A stretch of 64,000 nucleotides of DNA from assembly GCA_028015205.1 (NCBI GenBank), contig CM051510.1:26722580-26786579 (forward strand). The letters run 5' to 3'. The translations under genes and the position numbers were made by a program. The notes beneath the pieces are model-generated. The model saw only the letters and a program-made list of their open reading frames with translations, was not told where the DNA came from and searched no databases. Of the stretch, positions 45,761-54,856 are shown one piece after another (within the stretch, counting starts at the first letter, position 1; every line of letters begins with the position of its first letter). This DNA is from Mytilisepta virgata (lineage: Eukaryota > Mollusca > Bivalvia > Mytilida > Mytilidae).

Positions 45761-48517
45761 TAGAGCAGACCTATAGATATATTATCCTACTTTAGACACG
45801 ATGGAATTTCCTTTAAAAATTGTTAACTTGTTTCATGTATACAAACCTTTTAATGTTAAGTAAGTGCAAATGTCAAAATGATCGGATTAATACCACATTG
45901 AAGATAAATAGAGAGATTATTTGGTTTGACAAATAGCTGAATATGCATTTACGAATGTGGTTTAACAGCATCAAAAATAAATACTGACATCTGATTAGTT
46001 TCAGATACTTATGATATAATCAAGCAAGTGATAATATCAGCCTCCCGTGGATATTAACCTAATGATATCTTTAATCTGAATTTCTCACCCTTTTCATATA
46101 TCAGCTGCTCATCCCTACCCAGTAAGTGCCCCCTTCCCCCTCCGCGCGTTTCGGCCAGGACATTTCGGACAAGGACGTTTCGGTCATTTTTTTTTATGAA
46201 GTGTATGATGGCATGAATGGGTTACCTAGGATATTTCGGACAATTTCTTAGCTTGTGTATGCTTAAGGAAAAGAAGCCATACAAATTTGAGAACTGTTTA
46301 ATAATATATAAAAAAGATCCAAGAATGTTAAAAAGATTAGATATAAGATGATGTTTGCTTTTGATTTTAGATTTGTTGTTTTTGCGAGGATGATTAATTA
46401 ATTCCTCTAATTATCTAATATTTACATATAAAGTGGATTCAAAAATATTAATTAAAAGCACACAACATTTAAAATAATTATTTTCAATTTTATTTTAAAA
46501 AATTAATTCAAATAATAAGTAAAATTAGAACTGAATAGATAGAGTTAAGGTGGTACCCAACACTACAGGGAGATAACTCTTAAAAATCACCAGAGCGTTT
46601 TAATCAAATTTAATAAGTAAAAAGAAATTAAGCTTCTCTATGATCAAAATTGATGTTTGCCAAACTGCTATATATTCAATGAAATCAATCCAGTAAAGTC
46701 TGAAATTCTATTTACTAAAAAAAAATCAACATATATGTCAACAGGTCAAAGTAAATATTTCCTAAAAATTTTATGAAAATTAAACGAGCCAAATTTATTT
46801 TAGTCAAGGTGTTGGGTACCACCTTAAGTTTAGATTTCCTTTAGTTCCCGTTTGATTTCACTGTCAACATTTAGTTTATAAAACGGGAAAATTTTAAAAA
46901 GACCCCCAGCACACTCATCTAAATGTTTGCTGAGGGGAATCTTCCTGTACTGTGGCTGCCTTATTTGTTGTCGATGGACTCTCACACGTTCTGTTAGGTT
47001 CCCCGTTTGCCCTATGTATATTTCCTGACAACCGCTGCATTTGATGCAGTAAATCAAATTTCCGGTTTTGCAGGTCATATCGGCGAAAAGACGTTTTCCA
47101 TTTGGAATTTCAATTTCTTCTCCTTCATGTAGGTATGAACATGTGCCACAACGGGAATCCATGCATTTTTCGACTTTATGTTTTTTGTTTTCTTCATTTT
47201 CCTTAAATCGAGCTCTTGTTAGTAAGCCTTTAAGGTTCTGAGTTAGGCGTTTACTTTGAATAATTGTTCCCGTATTAATCAGTCCTCTCATTTTAGCGTC
47301 CTGTCTCAGAATTGGCAGGTTAGCTTTTGCAACTTGCATAATATTTTGATTACGGGGATTGTGCGTTTGGACAATTGGAAATTTGTCATTTGTTTCCTCT
47401 TGTTGTTCAGAGGTCGACCGTAATTGATTAATCGGGATCTGTTTGACCATATCTATCTCCCTGTCTATTAATTGTACAGGGTAGTTTTGATTAATTAGAA
47501 ACGATTTTAGTTCATCCAAACGTTCTTCTCTCGTTTGTCCATCCTCTATAACAGTGCAGATTTTCCTTGCTAAACAGTATGGTATGTTTTTGTGTGTGGT
47601 AGGTGGCATGAATGAAAGTTCAGATATTGGTGTGTATCCGTTTCTTTGTAAAATATGTCCGTTTGTATAATCGTGCCGTTTTTTATTACAAGAATATCTA
47701 AAAATGGTAATTTTACGAAACTTTCTTCTTTGGTGAATTTGATAGCAGGGTGGAGGTTGTTAAGAATTTCTGAAAAATCATCTAGGGTTCTTTTCCAAGA
47801 TAATTCAAATATAAATTATAATAGAAAGATTAATAAAAGAATGGTTTAAATTTAGAAATAAATTAAAATTACCTACTTGTTTTATAGATAATTAGATCAC
47901 GTATTCAAATATATAATATTTGTCCGAAATGTCATAGTCCGCCGAAACCTCGTACTTCCTGTCCACTACTTGTTTCAAGATTAAGTATGCATAAATAGTG
48001 CGCACAAATCACAGTGTGTGTGTTTTTTTTTAAATCTCAATGTGTAATTTTTAATTTTCAGTGCTTTTTTTTAAAGTTTTATAATCTCAGTGTGTATTTT
48101 TGAAATCTCAGTGTATATTTTTTTATTTTCAGTGTGTGTTTTTATGCTTTTTAATCTCAGTGTTTTTTTTTTTTAAATCTCAGTGCGTATTTTTTTTTTC
48201 GAAAAATGGCTTAAACATAGTTTTGACGAGAACGGCTTACCATAAATATCGGACAATTTTATGTACTTGGTGGCAATGGAAGCTTTTAATAATTCAGGAG
48301 AAGGATTTTTTGGGCCTAGGATTTGATAGAATTATCAAATGCTAAAATATATTAAAATATAATAAATAATAAATACATTTAACGTACCTTCTGTCATTTC
48401 AATAATCTGTATACATTCATGGACTCTTTGGTTGATATTTCCAGAAAAATTTTCCAATATGGTGTATGCAAAACTTATTGTCATAAAACTGAAAAAGATA
48501 ATCAGTAAGTTCTTCAT
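39084..48517 (-). CDS. Secreted C-type lectin, gene 3 (diverged paralog)
   Basis: Exons join as 48517-48388, 45227-45142, 42369-42282 and 39376-39084 on the minus strand, giving 198 residues with the same phases (1, 0, 1) as genes 1 and 2. The signal peptide is MKNLLIIFFSFMTISFA. The lectin domain has CPENWEKFGSNCYKF, CQSMGSSLVKID, WIGL, NEPNN, CGELWY, a WDD and YICEK. EPN is kept, so mannose-type calcium-dependent binding is inferred. For exon 3 the upstream GTAAGA was rejected as donor in favour of GTAAGTATG seven bases further on, because that restores the 88-bp exon length and the phase needed for exon 4. The C-terminus reads EKAVCYLNVRKR to a stop, but AAGGCG/GTATGT just after EKA could be a donor to an unseen exon. 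The introns (3.2, 2.8 and 2.9 kb) are full of mobile DNA. It is clearly older than the gene 1/2 split, with about half of the residues changed outside the motifs. Confidence 0.83.
39788..40791. repeat. Cluster of a 16-bp motif in both orientations
   Basis: TGTCTGTCCTGTTACC at 39788, TGTCTATCATGTTACC at 39988, TGTCTATCCTGTTACC at 40162, its inverse at 40187-40202, TGTCTATCCTGTTAC at 40359, TGTCTGTCCTGTTATC at 40374, and the inverse GGTAACAGGATAGACA at 40396 and GGTAACAGGACAGACA at 40776. Two pairs can form hairpins with arms of 15-16 bp. The sequence between copies is not obviously repeated, so this is not an ordinary tandem array. Identity unknown. Confidence 0.75.
41629..41801. repeat. Foldback element with about 75-bp arms
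   Basis: The left arm reads ATAGGTTATCATACAGTGT, then CGGAAAATATTGTACTCGTC and GTACTGAAAACCCGTATT. The right arm is its reverse complement with few mismatches, around a loop near GATGCCTTCGGTG. Related single-stranded phrases (CCGTATTGTACA) occur at about 41145-41175. It looks like a nearly pure inverted-repeat MITE. Confidence 0.8.
42590..42856. repeat. 57-bp minisatellite, about five units
   Basis: Units begin TTGTGGATCAGAAACAAGAA and end AAAATGTAGCCTTACTACA. One unit is shortened (GGCCAATGTAGCC). Because 57 is a multiple of three, both strands stay open for up to 80 codons; I treat these as array by-products. It lies in intron 2 of lectin gene 3. Confidence 0.85.
42951..43313 (+). repeat. 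Dispersed repeat, copy with the empty MITE site
   Basis: Inverted counterpart of 63264-63979. Shared phrases include AAATCATCGTTACT, GTCGCCTTGTCCATAAA, CGTGTCGACTTCGATGGG and CATATAGCTTCAACTC. At 43276-43291 it reads across CTATGCTAAACATATAG where the other copy holds a 398-bp MITE. Confidence 0.75.
43457..43497. repeat. (TTCA)n microsatellite
   Basis: About ten perfect TTCA units. Confidence 0.95.
43908..44075. repeat. Foldback repeat
   Basis: GAGTTATGGAATTTCTCCACC at left is mirrored by GGTGGAGAAATTCCATAACTC at right (quoted only as the shared core TTATGGAATTTCTCCACC), with weaker pairing continuing outward through TAGATTATCTTTCA and its mirror. It lies in intron 2 of lectin gene 3. Confidence 0.65.
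44356..44371. repeat. Poly-C tract
   Basis: Sixteen C residues followed by TCCCGGG. Confidence 0.9.
44446..44850. mobile_element. TTAA-flanked MITE, family M1, copy 1
   Basis: Ends TTAAGGATGATCGCTGGTC and GACCAGCGAGCATCCTTAA are inverted repeats. The 405-bp interior is shared with the copy at 63293-63690 and carries no coding capacity. TTAA at each edge is most simply read as the target-site duplication, as made by piggyBac-type transposases; the family is inferred. Confidence 0.85.
44847..45124. mobile_element. TTAA-flanked MITE, family M2
   Basis: Terminal inverted repeats TTAAGGTATCCGGACCATA and TATGGTCCGGATACCTTAA enclose 278 bp. Its left TTAA is the right TTAA of the preceding MITE, so the two elements are abutted. 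Its right end lies 17 bp beyond the splice donor of lectin gene 3 exon 2. Confidence 0.85.
45729..45758. repeat. Poly-A tract
   Basis: Thirty A residues, the longest mononucleotide run in the window. Confidence 0.9.
46545..46827. mobile_element. TTAA-flanked MITE, family M3
   Basis: Inverted ends TTAAGGTGGTACCCAACAC and GTGTTGGGTACCACCTTAA enclose 283 bp. It abuts the stop codon side of the GIY-YIG relic at 46830. TTAA edges are shared with families M1 and M2, although the inner terminal sequences differ. Confidence 0.85.
46830..47808 (-). pseudogene. Penelope-like retroelement fragment: RT end and GIY-YIG endonuclease
   Basis: Minus strand 47808-47625 reads WKRTLDDFSEIL, FVKLPFLDILV and DIFYKETDTHQYLNF, the C-terminal end of a Penelope-type reverse transcriptase, then a +1 frameshift at SCH/PPTTHKN. 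From 47609 a 259-codon frame continues with NIPYCLARKIC, a Cys linker (CMDSRCGTCSYL), GNLIYCIKCSGCQEIYIGQT and ERVRVHRQQI, which is the GIY-YIG nuclease with its Tyr, Gly and Arg positions. The frame ends at KRELKEI directly beside a MITE. The RT palm is absent, so the copy is 5'-truncated and frameshifted. It lies inside the inverted-repeat element of lectin gene 3 intron 1, so it is removed by splicing if that gene is expressed. Confidence 0.8.
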
Positions 48518-48580
48518 AGTGGACGACTGGTGGGAAAATTTTGCGTTGAAGGATCATCAGTCGAACAAATATTATATTTG

Positions 48581-48607
48581 TTACCGATGAGGTTCCAAGT
48601 AGGGATA
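48581..48607 (-). promoter_or_regulatory. Conserved promoter block of lectin gene 3
   Basis: Minus-strand TATCCCTACTTGGAACCTCA then TCGGTAA, 64 bp upstream of the ATG and followed by AT-rich AAATATAATATT. It is matched in genes 1 and 2 while the surrounding flank is not. Confidence 0.5.
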
Positions 48608-48609
48608 AT

Positions 48610-50757
48610 AGATTTTGTTAAACCTTTTTTCATCCCCCTCACTTACGATATTACTGTATTTTTTTATAAGCTGAAAATTTATGGAATTGTTTTATGTATT
48701 TTTTTTTCTTTTCTTTTTTCTATTAAAATCTGATATCCTTCCCGTCGTAATCTGAAAGAATAATTTTACACGGTTAATTTTCGAATTTTTTTCACGGATG
48801 ATTACAATAATTCATATTTAGTCTTAAATGCTTTGACATTTTACATTGTACATCGTTATCGTAGTATTATGTAATTTTGGATTATTTGGTATTATTGCGA
48901 TACCGTTTATCATTCATTTTAAGTTGCATTTCGTGAAAGATCATAGTTGAACTTCTCAGATTTGCAAAATTAGAAAAAAAAAACATTATCTGCCACTAAA
49001 TTGACATTGGGTGACCTGAGCTTATATAGATTGACTATGCAGAATAAATTTTCTACTTCTAATAATAAATGCGAAGGAGGAAACGAGGAGAAAAAAAAAC
49101 ATTCTGAGAGCACTGCATAAGCAATACACGGACCTTCGGACTCGGGTCTTTTGATTGTAAAACCAGCAATTCAGATTATTAAAATGCCCCTTAAATCTTA
49201 AAAGAAAAATCACATTTCTGGTCAAGACCTCAAAATCGATCACTACGTTCTCATAATAGAACTGAATCAAATAAAATCAATTCTACGGAAAACTGAAATA
49301 TGTTCGAAAAATTAAAAAACCAAAGATTTCAAAATTTGTACATTTTGTGTTTGCTTACTCTTCTCTAAATTAAGCACGCTGCATGTGCAGTGATGCATTG
49401 AGAGGCGGGAACTAGGCTACTTCTTCTCTAAGCACGCTGCATGTACAGTTATGCATTGTGGGATGGGAACCAGGCTACTTCTTCTCTCAGTACGCTGCAT
49501 ATATATCATTAATGGTAATCTGAAATTACGGATTTCTGTGACACGTACATGCGTAATGTAATTCTACATGTAGTATCAAAAAATTTAACATATATAAAAT
49601 TTTATATATTTTGTTAGTTTAAGTGAGGAAAATAAGGGAGAGGAGGAGAGTAATAATTGTTGTTCCCTGAATTTGTTTGTGCAATCGATGAGCCTGTATA
49701 TTTTCAACGCACAAGTTTTTTTCCAAATATCTTGATTTCAAGAGATTTTTTTTTTTTTTTGCAAACCCAGCATCTGTCTTTTTTACCAATTCTGGAGCCT
49801 GCTTTTTATCAAATGCCATCTTCCCCCAACCCCTATAAAACCCAACTGCTCTTCCCTAAGTACAATTAAGAATACTGATATATTGTGGAGAGTCAAATGC
49901 AAAATGCCAAACAGACAAAAAAAGGTGAAGCCAGAAGACTGAGATACAAATAGATAATCCCAAATTTCTAAAAGGTATTTTATATTACGGACACTAAATC
50001 TGTTTACTGCTTGGAAACGTCGTTTCATATATCAATAACTTGATATTGTCTCATCTCTTGGCTATAATTAAGATGGAATATTATTATTGCCCATTCATAA
50101 TTAAAACAAATTTTCTTACCTAATTTGGTTCAGTCATCTTTTCAAGAGAAGCCGGTGTCGTATGCTGTCTATTTTTGGTTCATTATGAAAGACCTTACAA
50201 AGAATGTCAAGATGAAAAACGGCAATTGAAGTGATTTTTACTTCCTTGTCTTATGTTCGAGTATATTACATGGGTTATTTTCTCATGCACATTGACTTAA
50301 TTCATCCGTTTTCCATCAAATTGTCAATTTTGTACAGTAATCTGAAAATGTTTGTCTTAATACTGAAAAAAAAAAACCAAAATGAGGTTTCGTGAGCTGA
50401 GAATAGGTGTTGTTTATTGAGATTAGACAAATCTCACTAAACAATATATAAATAAATATCCACTAAGTGTTTCATCATAATAACATTTGAGGATTGTTTT
50501 GGGGTTATGCTTAATTTATTTCCGATATGAAAATTAATATTATGCGTACAACTGTCATTGAAGGTACTGCATACGGAGCAGACTTAAACTGTAAACCATG
50601 ATCTTTTTTTGTTGTTGTTGAAGGTAAGTAATCTGTTATGCGTACAACTGTCATTGAAGGTACTGCATACGGAGCAGACTTAAACTGTAAACCATGATCT
50701 TTTTTTTTTGTTGTTGTTGAAGGTAAGTAATCTGTATTTATAGTCTTCTTAGTATGT
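48610..50757. other. Intergenic region upstream of lectin gene 3
   Basis: No gene seen. It contains a direct repeat of about 67 bp at 49372-49500 (CTTCTTCTCTAAGCACGCTG twice, diverged) and a near-perfect 96-bp tandem duplication at 50541-50734. Confidence 0.5.
50541..50734. repeat. 96-bp tandem duplication
   Basis: TATGCGTACAACTGTCATTG through GAAGGTAAGTAATCTG occurs twice head to tail. The copies differ mainly in the length of a T run, so the duplication is recent. Confidence 0.9.
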
Positions 50758-52930
50758 AAGTAACAAGAGGCTCAGTGGACTGAGCCTGTATCGCTCACCT
50801 GGCAGTCACAAGCTTTTGATTTGACCATCTAGATTGATTTCTGGAAACTTTGTAAATGATCTTCTATAAATGCTTCATACCAAGTATAAGTTCATTGGCC
50901 AAACGGTTTCAGGGGAGAAGTTTTAAATTTTGACCGATCAGAACATATAAAGGTTTCTGGTGGCAATTTTGTTTCACGGACTAGAAAGATTTATGCAAAG
51001 TTTGTAAAGGACCTTCCATAGATGCTCCATACCAAAAATCAGTTCATTTGGCTTTACGGTTTCAAAGGAGAAGAACTTTTACATTTCGACCAATCAGAAC
51101 ATGTAAATGCTCATGACGGCGATTCTGTTTCACGGACCAGGAAGATTTATGCAAACTTCCCAAAGGACCTTCCATAGATGCTCCATACCAAAAATCAGTT
51201 CATTTGGCTTTAAGATTTCAGAGGAGAAGAAGTTTAAAATTTTGACCAATCAGAACATGTAAATACTCATGGCAGCCATTTTGTTTCACGGACCAGGCTG
51301 ATTTATGCAAATTTTGTAAAGGACCTTCCATAGATGTTCTATATCAAAAATCAGTTCATTTGGCTTAACGGTTTGTAAGGAGAAGTTTTACATTTCAACC
51401 AGTCAGAACATGTAAATGCTCATGGCGGCCATTTTGTTTCACGGACCATGATGAGTTATGCAAACTTTGTAAAGGACCTTCCATAGATCATCCATACCAA
51501 AAATCAGTTCATTTGGCTTTACGGTTTCAGAGGAGAAGAACTTTTAAATTTCGACCAAATCAGAACATGTAAATGCTCATGACAGCCATTTTGTTTCACG
51601 GACCGGGAAGATTTATGCAAATTTCCTAAAGGACCTTCCATAGATGCTTCATACCAAAAATCAGTTCATTTGGCTTTAAGGTTTCAGAGGAGAAGAAGTT
51701 TAAAATTTTGACCAATCAGAACATGTAAATACTCATGGCAGCCATTTTGTTTCACGGACCAGGATGATTTATGCAAATTTTGTAAAGGACCTTCCATAGA
51801 TGTTCAAAAAATCTCATCATCACCATTCACTAAGGATACCATGTTTACTTTAAAAACCAAATATTGTTGAAATCTGAGCAAGTGTAACAAATGGCGGGAA
51901 AATGGCAGCCATTTTAAAAATCGCCGTCCAAAACAAACTTTCATCATCACCATTCAACTCGGGATACCATGTTTACCTTGAAAGTAGCTTTCATCTTCAT
52001 TTTCTTTCTATAATTCAGGAAAAAAATAGCAAAAAACAGCATTTTGACCCCTATGTTCTATTTTTAGTAAGGGCGGACATGTTTTTCGACCAATCAAAAA
52101 TCCAAGCATTAACTCTTTGCAGGATACCCTAAGGAACAATCTTACCAAATTTCATTTGATTTTGAATAGTAGTTTCAGAGAAGATTTTTGAAATAATAAC
52201 ATTAAAAAAAACCAAAAATGTCAAAAAAGGGCAATAACTCTAACATCAGTTAACAGATTTTCACGAAAATCAGCACACAGGTAGCTCTCATTATGCTGAA
52301 CACTTTCAATCTGCCAGAATTTGCCGTAACCTAATGATTTTTGAGATATTTGCGCAAAAATGTTGTTTGACCCCTATGTTCTATTTTTAGTAACAGCGAC
52401 CATGTTTTTCGACCAATCAAAAATCCCCACATCAATTCTATGCAGGGTACCTCAAGGAACAATCTTACCAAGTTTCATTTGATTTTGAATAGTAGTTTCA
52501 GAGAAGAGGATTTTTGAAATAATAACATAAAAAAAACCAAAAATGTCAAAAAAGGGCAATAACTCTAACATCAGTTGACAGATTTTCACGAAAATCAGCA
52601 CACAGGTAGCTCTCATCATGCTGAACACTTTCAACCTGACAGAATTTGCCGTAACCTAATGATTTTTGAGATATTTGCGAAAAACTGTTGTTTGACCCCT
52701 ATGTTCTATTCTTAGTAACAGCGGCCATGTTTTTCGACGAATCAAAAATCCCCACATCAGTTCTATGCAGGGTACCCCAAGGAACATTCATACAAAGTTT
52801 GGTTTTAATTAGTCAAGTAGTTTCAGAGTAGAAGAGTTTTGTATAATTGTTAACGACGACAACGGACGACGACGACGACGGACGCCAAGTGATGGCAATA
52901 GCTCACATGGCCTTTGGCCAGGTGAGCTAA
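50758..52930. mobile_element. 2.2-kb non-coding element with nested tandem repeats
   Basis: GCTCACCTGGC at 50793-50803 faces its inverse GCCAGGTGAGC at 52917-52927. The first half holds about six units of roughly 153 bp (GTTTCACGGACCAG, then TTATGCAAA, AAAGGACCTTCCATAGATG, CAGTTCATTTGGCTT). The second half holds three units of about 324 bp (GACCCCTATGTTCTATT, TTTTTCGACCAATCAAAAAT). A GAC-rich stretch precedes the right end. Degenerate relatives with GGAGCCTGTATCGCTC lie at about 19790 and 33525. No protein-coding capacity is visible. Confidence 0.65.
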
Positions 52931-53117
52931 AAATGCGGAAATGGGATTGAGCTAAAATAATAACAATATACAATTTTCCATAATGCAGTTTTCGATGAAT
53001 TTTGATTGCTTTATTTTAGCAAATATTAAATTTCAGTGACAGTAGTATCTACTAGATTCATGGACCAGACCTCATGGTAATTTAATTTCTGTGCATTTTA
53101 TATTCTGGTACGTAATC

Positions 53118-54782
53118 TTATACTAGTACTTTGTAGATCTTGATTTCTTCTTTACGGTCGTTGCTTATAATTATAAGTTCTTTTTTACTGCGGACGTATA
53201 CAATAGAAGTGGGTGAAACTTGAAGGTCATCCTCGGGCAGAATAATCTGACGAATCATGCCGTCTTTCGATACTCTGTGTACATTCCTCGAGGAAAACCC
53301 TCCAACGTACATGTATTTCGAATCTTCGGTTATACCCCTTGCCCCTAGAAGACTTGGATCTCGGTAAAATAATCTTTCTTTACCATCCGGTGTTAAAACA
53401 TAAATCCGATCACTTCCGGAATCGGAAGCATAGATAGATCCGTCAGAACCTATGTATAAATCCATAGGGTCAAAGGTTGTTGTCAGTGTCTTCTGGATAT
53501 TACCATCTATATCAATCAGTGAAAGTACGGATTTATCAGTCCTTACCCAGATTTTTTTCTCTGCACTATAAATAGCCCTACAGTCCTCCCCAGGCTTTTT
53601 TATATTATCAAGTGCCATCGACTTAAAATCTAATATTAAAATTCCATGATTGCCAAGAGAAACAAGAGCAGTATTTTTGTCATAAGCAGCAACTCTGTGG
53701 GGCTTGTGTTGTAATTCAATTGGCATGAATTGTGACCCATCGAGTTTTACTAGAAGGAGACATTTTGAATCTTTGTCAGCTAAAAGTAAATCTTCTTCTG
53801 AAACTAAACAACCTCTCCAAGTATCTGAATATCGTCCTTGTCGTCCTATGGAAATCGAAAAAACCAAAGGGATGCTAAACTGGCTTACGTTCGCGCTAGG
53901 CATTTGGCTTTGTTGTTCTAAATCCATTGAAGTGTTGATTTTTAAAGGATATTCCGCCACTGAAATAGTCCCAAAAGACGGTATTAACTGGTCAGTGTTG
54001 GCCACTTCACTCACTGGTTCAAATTGTAACTTAGGTAATGTAAACTGGTTTTGGACATCTTTCATACAATCTTCTCTCTTATGAACTTGTTCATCGAGAA
54101 CTTTAATGGCCAAGAATAAATGCAAATCAGAAGCAGAAGACTTTAATGACATTATGTCCTCCTTCCACGTGACAACCTCGTTATGTTTCTGTTGCATATC
54201 AGCTTTCGTTTTGAGCATACTGTCAGCACGACTTTTGTGTTTTCGACCAAGTTCCGCATTTAAATCAGCTTCAACCTTATCGAGCTGAAGATCTATCTTC
54301 TTTCGAATTTTTGATATCGCTCCTCTGATTTCCGTTAGTTCTTCGTCAAACCTGGACAATCCTTCGGAGAATTCATCAAGAATATTTTCTGAAACGCGAC
54401 TAAGACTTTCAATTCGTTTCTCCAGATCGTTTATTGCCGTTCCGTGTTTTACATTTTCAGAAGCTTGGTCTATCGATTCTATTGGTTTACAGCCATGATG
54501 AGTTTGGGATAAACAGGCATCGCAAATAACCTGGTCATGCTGACAACAAAACAACATTACTTTCTTGTTCTTATGTATGTCACAATTTTTGGATATTTTC
54601 AATACTGCAGAACTAACATTAGTCACTGCTCCTAGAGGCAATACTTTATGAGGTGGAGACAGTTTCCGGTGGACATTTGCGCATGTATCACACACAGGTT
54701 CAATGCATTCACTGCACCATGAATTGACCTGATTGTCCTCTTCTGCCCTTTGACATCCCGCACAAAATGTATGATCAGCCAT
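53118..54782 (-). CDS. RING-less B-box/coiled-coil protein with C-terminal propeller-like repeats (TRIM-like)
   Basis: A single open coding exon of 554 residues, starting at the ATG at 54782. The frame is open 17 codons further upstream, but TTTCGTTTACAG ends one base before the ATG, so that is taken as the 3' splice site after a 5' UTR exon. Two B-box zinc fingers lie at about residues 7-45 (CAGC, CSEC, CDTC, H38, H45) and 67-98 (CDIH, CCQH, CDAC, HH). A coiled coil covers about 118-215. From about 320 to the end are repeated beta-strand units of NHL or propeller type, for example GSDGSIYASDSGSDRIYVL and a following GARGITEDSKYMYVGG. No RING finger precedes the B-boxes, so ubiquitin ligase activity cannot be assumed; scaffold or recognition roles are possible. 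The family is greatly expanded in bivalves. A broken relative lies at 10.1-11.5 kb. Confidence 0.85.
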   Translation of the reverse strand: MADHTFCAGCQRAEEDNQVNSWCSECIEPVCDTCANVHRKLSPPHKVLPLGAVTNVSSAVLKISKNCDIHKNKKVMLFCCQHDQVICDACLSQTHHGCKPIESIDQASENVKHGTAINDLEKRIESLSRVSENILDEFSEGLSRFDEELTEIRGAISKIRKKIDLQLDKVEADLNAELGRKHKSRADSMLKTKADMQQKHNEVVTWKEDIMSLKSSASDLHLFLAIKVLDEQVHKREDCMKDVQNQFTLPKLQFEPVSEVANTDQLIPSFGTISVAEYPLKINTSMDLEQQSQMPSANVSQFSIPLVFSISIGRQGRYSDTWRGCLVSEEDLLLADKDSKCLLLVKLDGSQFMPIELQHKPHRVAAYDKNTALVSLGNHGILILDFKSMALDNIKKPGEDCRAIYSAEKKIWVRTDKSVLSLIDIDGNIQKTLTTTFDPMDLYIGSDGSIYASDSGSDRIYVLTPDGKERLFYRDPSLLGARGITEDSKYMYVGGFSSRNVHRVSKDGMIRQIILPEDDLQVSPTSIVYVRSKKELIIISNDRKEEIKIYKVLV

Positions 54783-54856
54783 TCTGTAAACGAAATAAAA
54801 ATAGATTACTATTAAATCCGAAGATACAAGCACGGTAGTTTATTTTGGCCGGATGC

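Larger units (their letters stand above)
45375..48249. mobile_element. 2.9-kb element with long inverted ends in intron 1 of lectin gene 3
   Basis: The left end (ATATCTACGGCAAGCC, TTCTCGTCAAAACTAT, CCATTTTTCGAAAAA) and the right end (TTTTTCGAAAAATGGC, ATAGTTTTGACGAGAA, GGCTTACCATAAATAT) are inverted copies. Inside each end is an array of ACACACTGAGA-type or TCTCAGTGTGT-type units with A/T spacers (45430-45590 and 48020-48200). Nested within are a 30-A tract (45729-45758), a MITE (46545-46827) and a Penelope-like fragment (46830-47808). No transposase is seen. Confidence 0.65.

Noticed and set aside
53704..54288. Plus-strand frames opposite the B-box gene
   Set aside because: Shadow frames of the 554-residue minus-strand gene.
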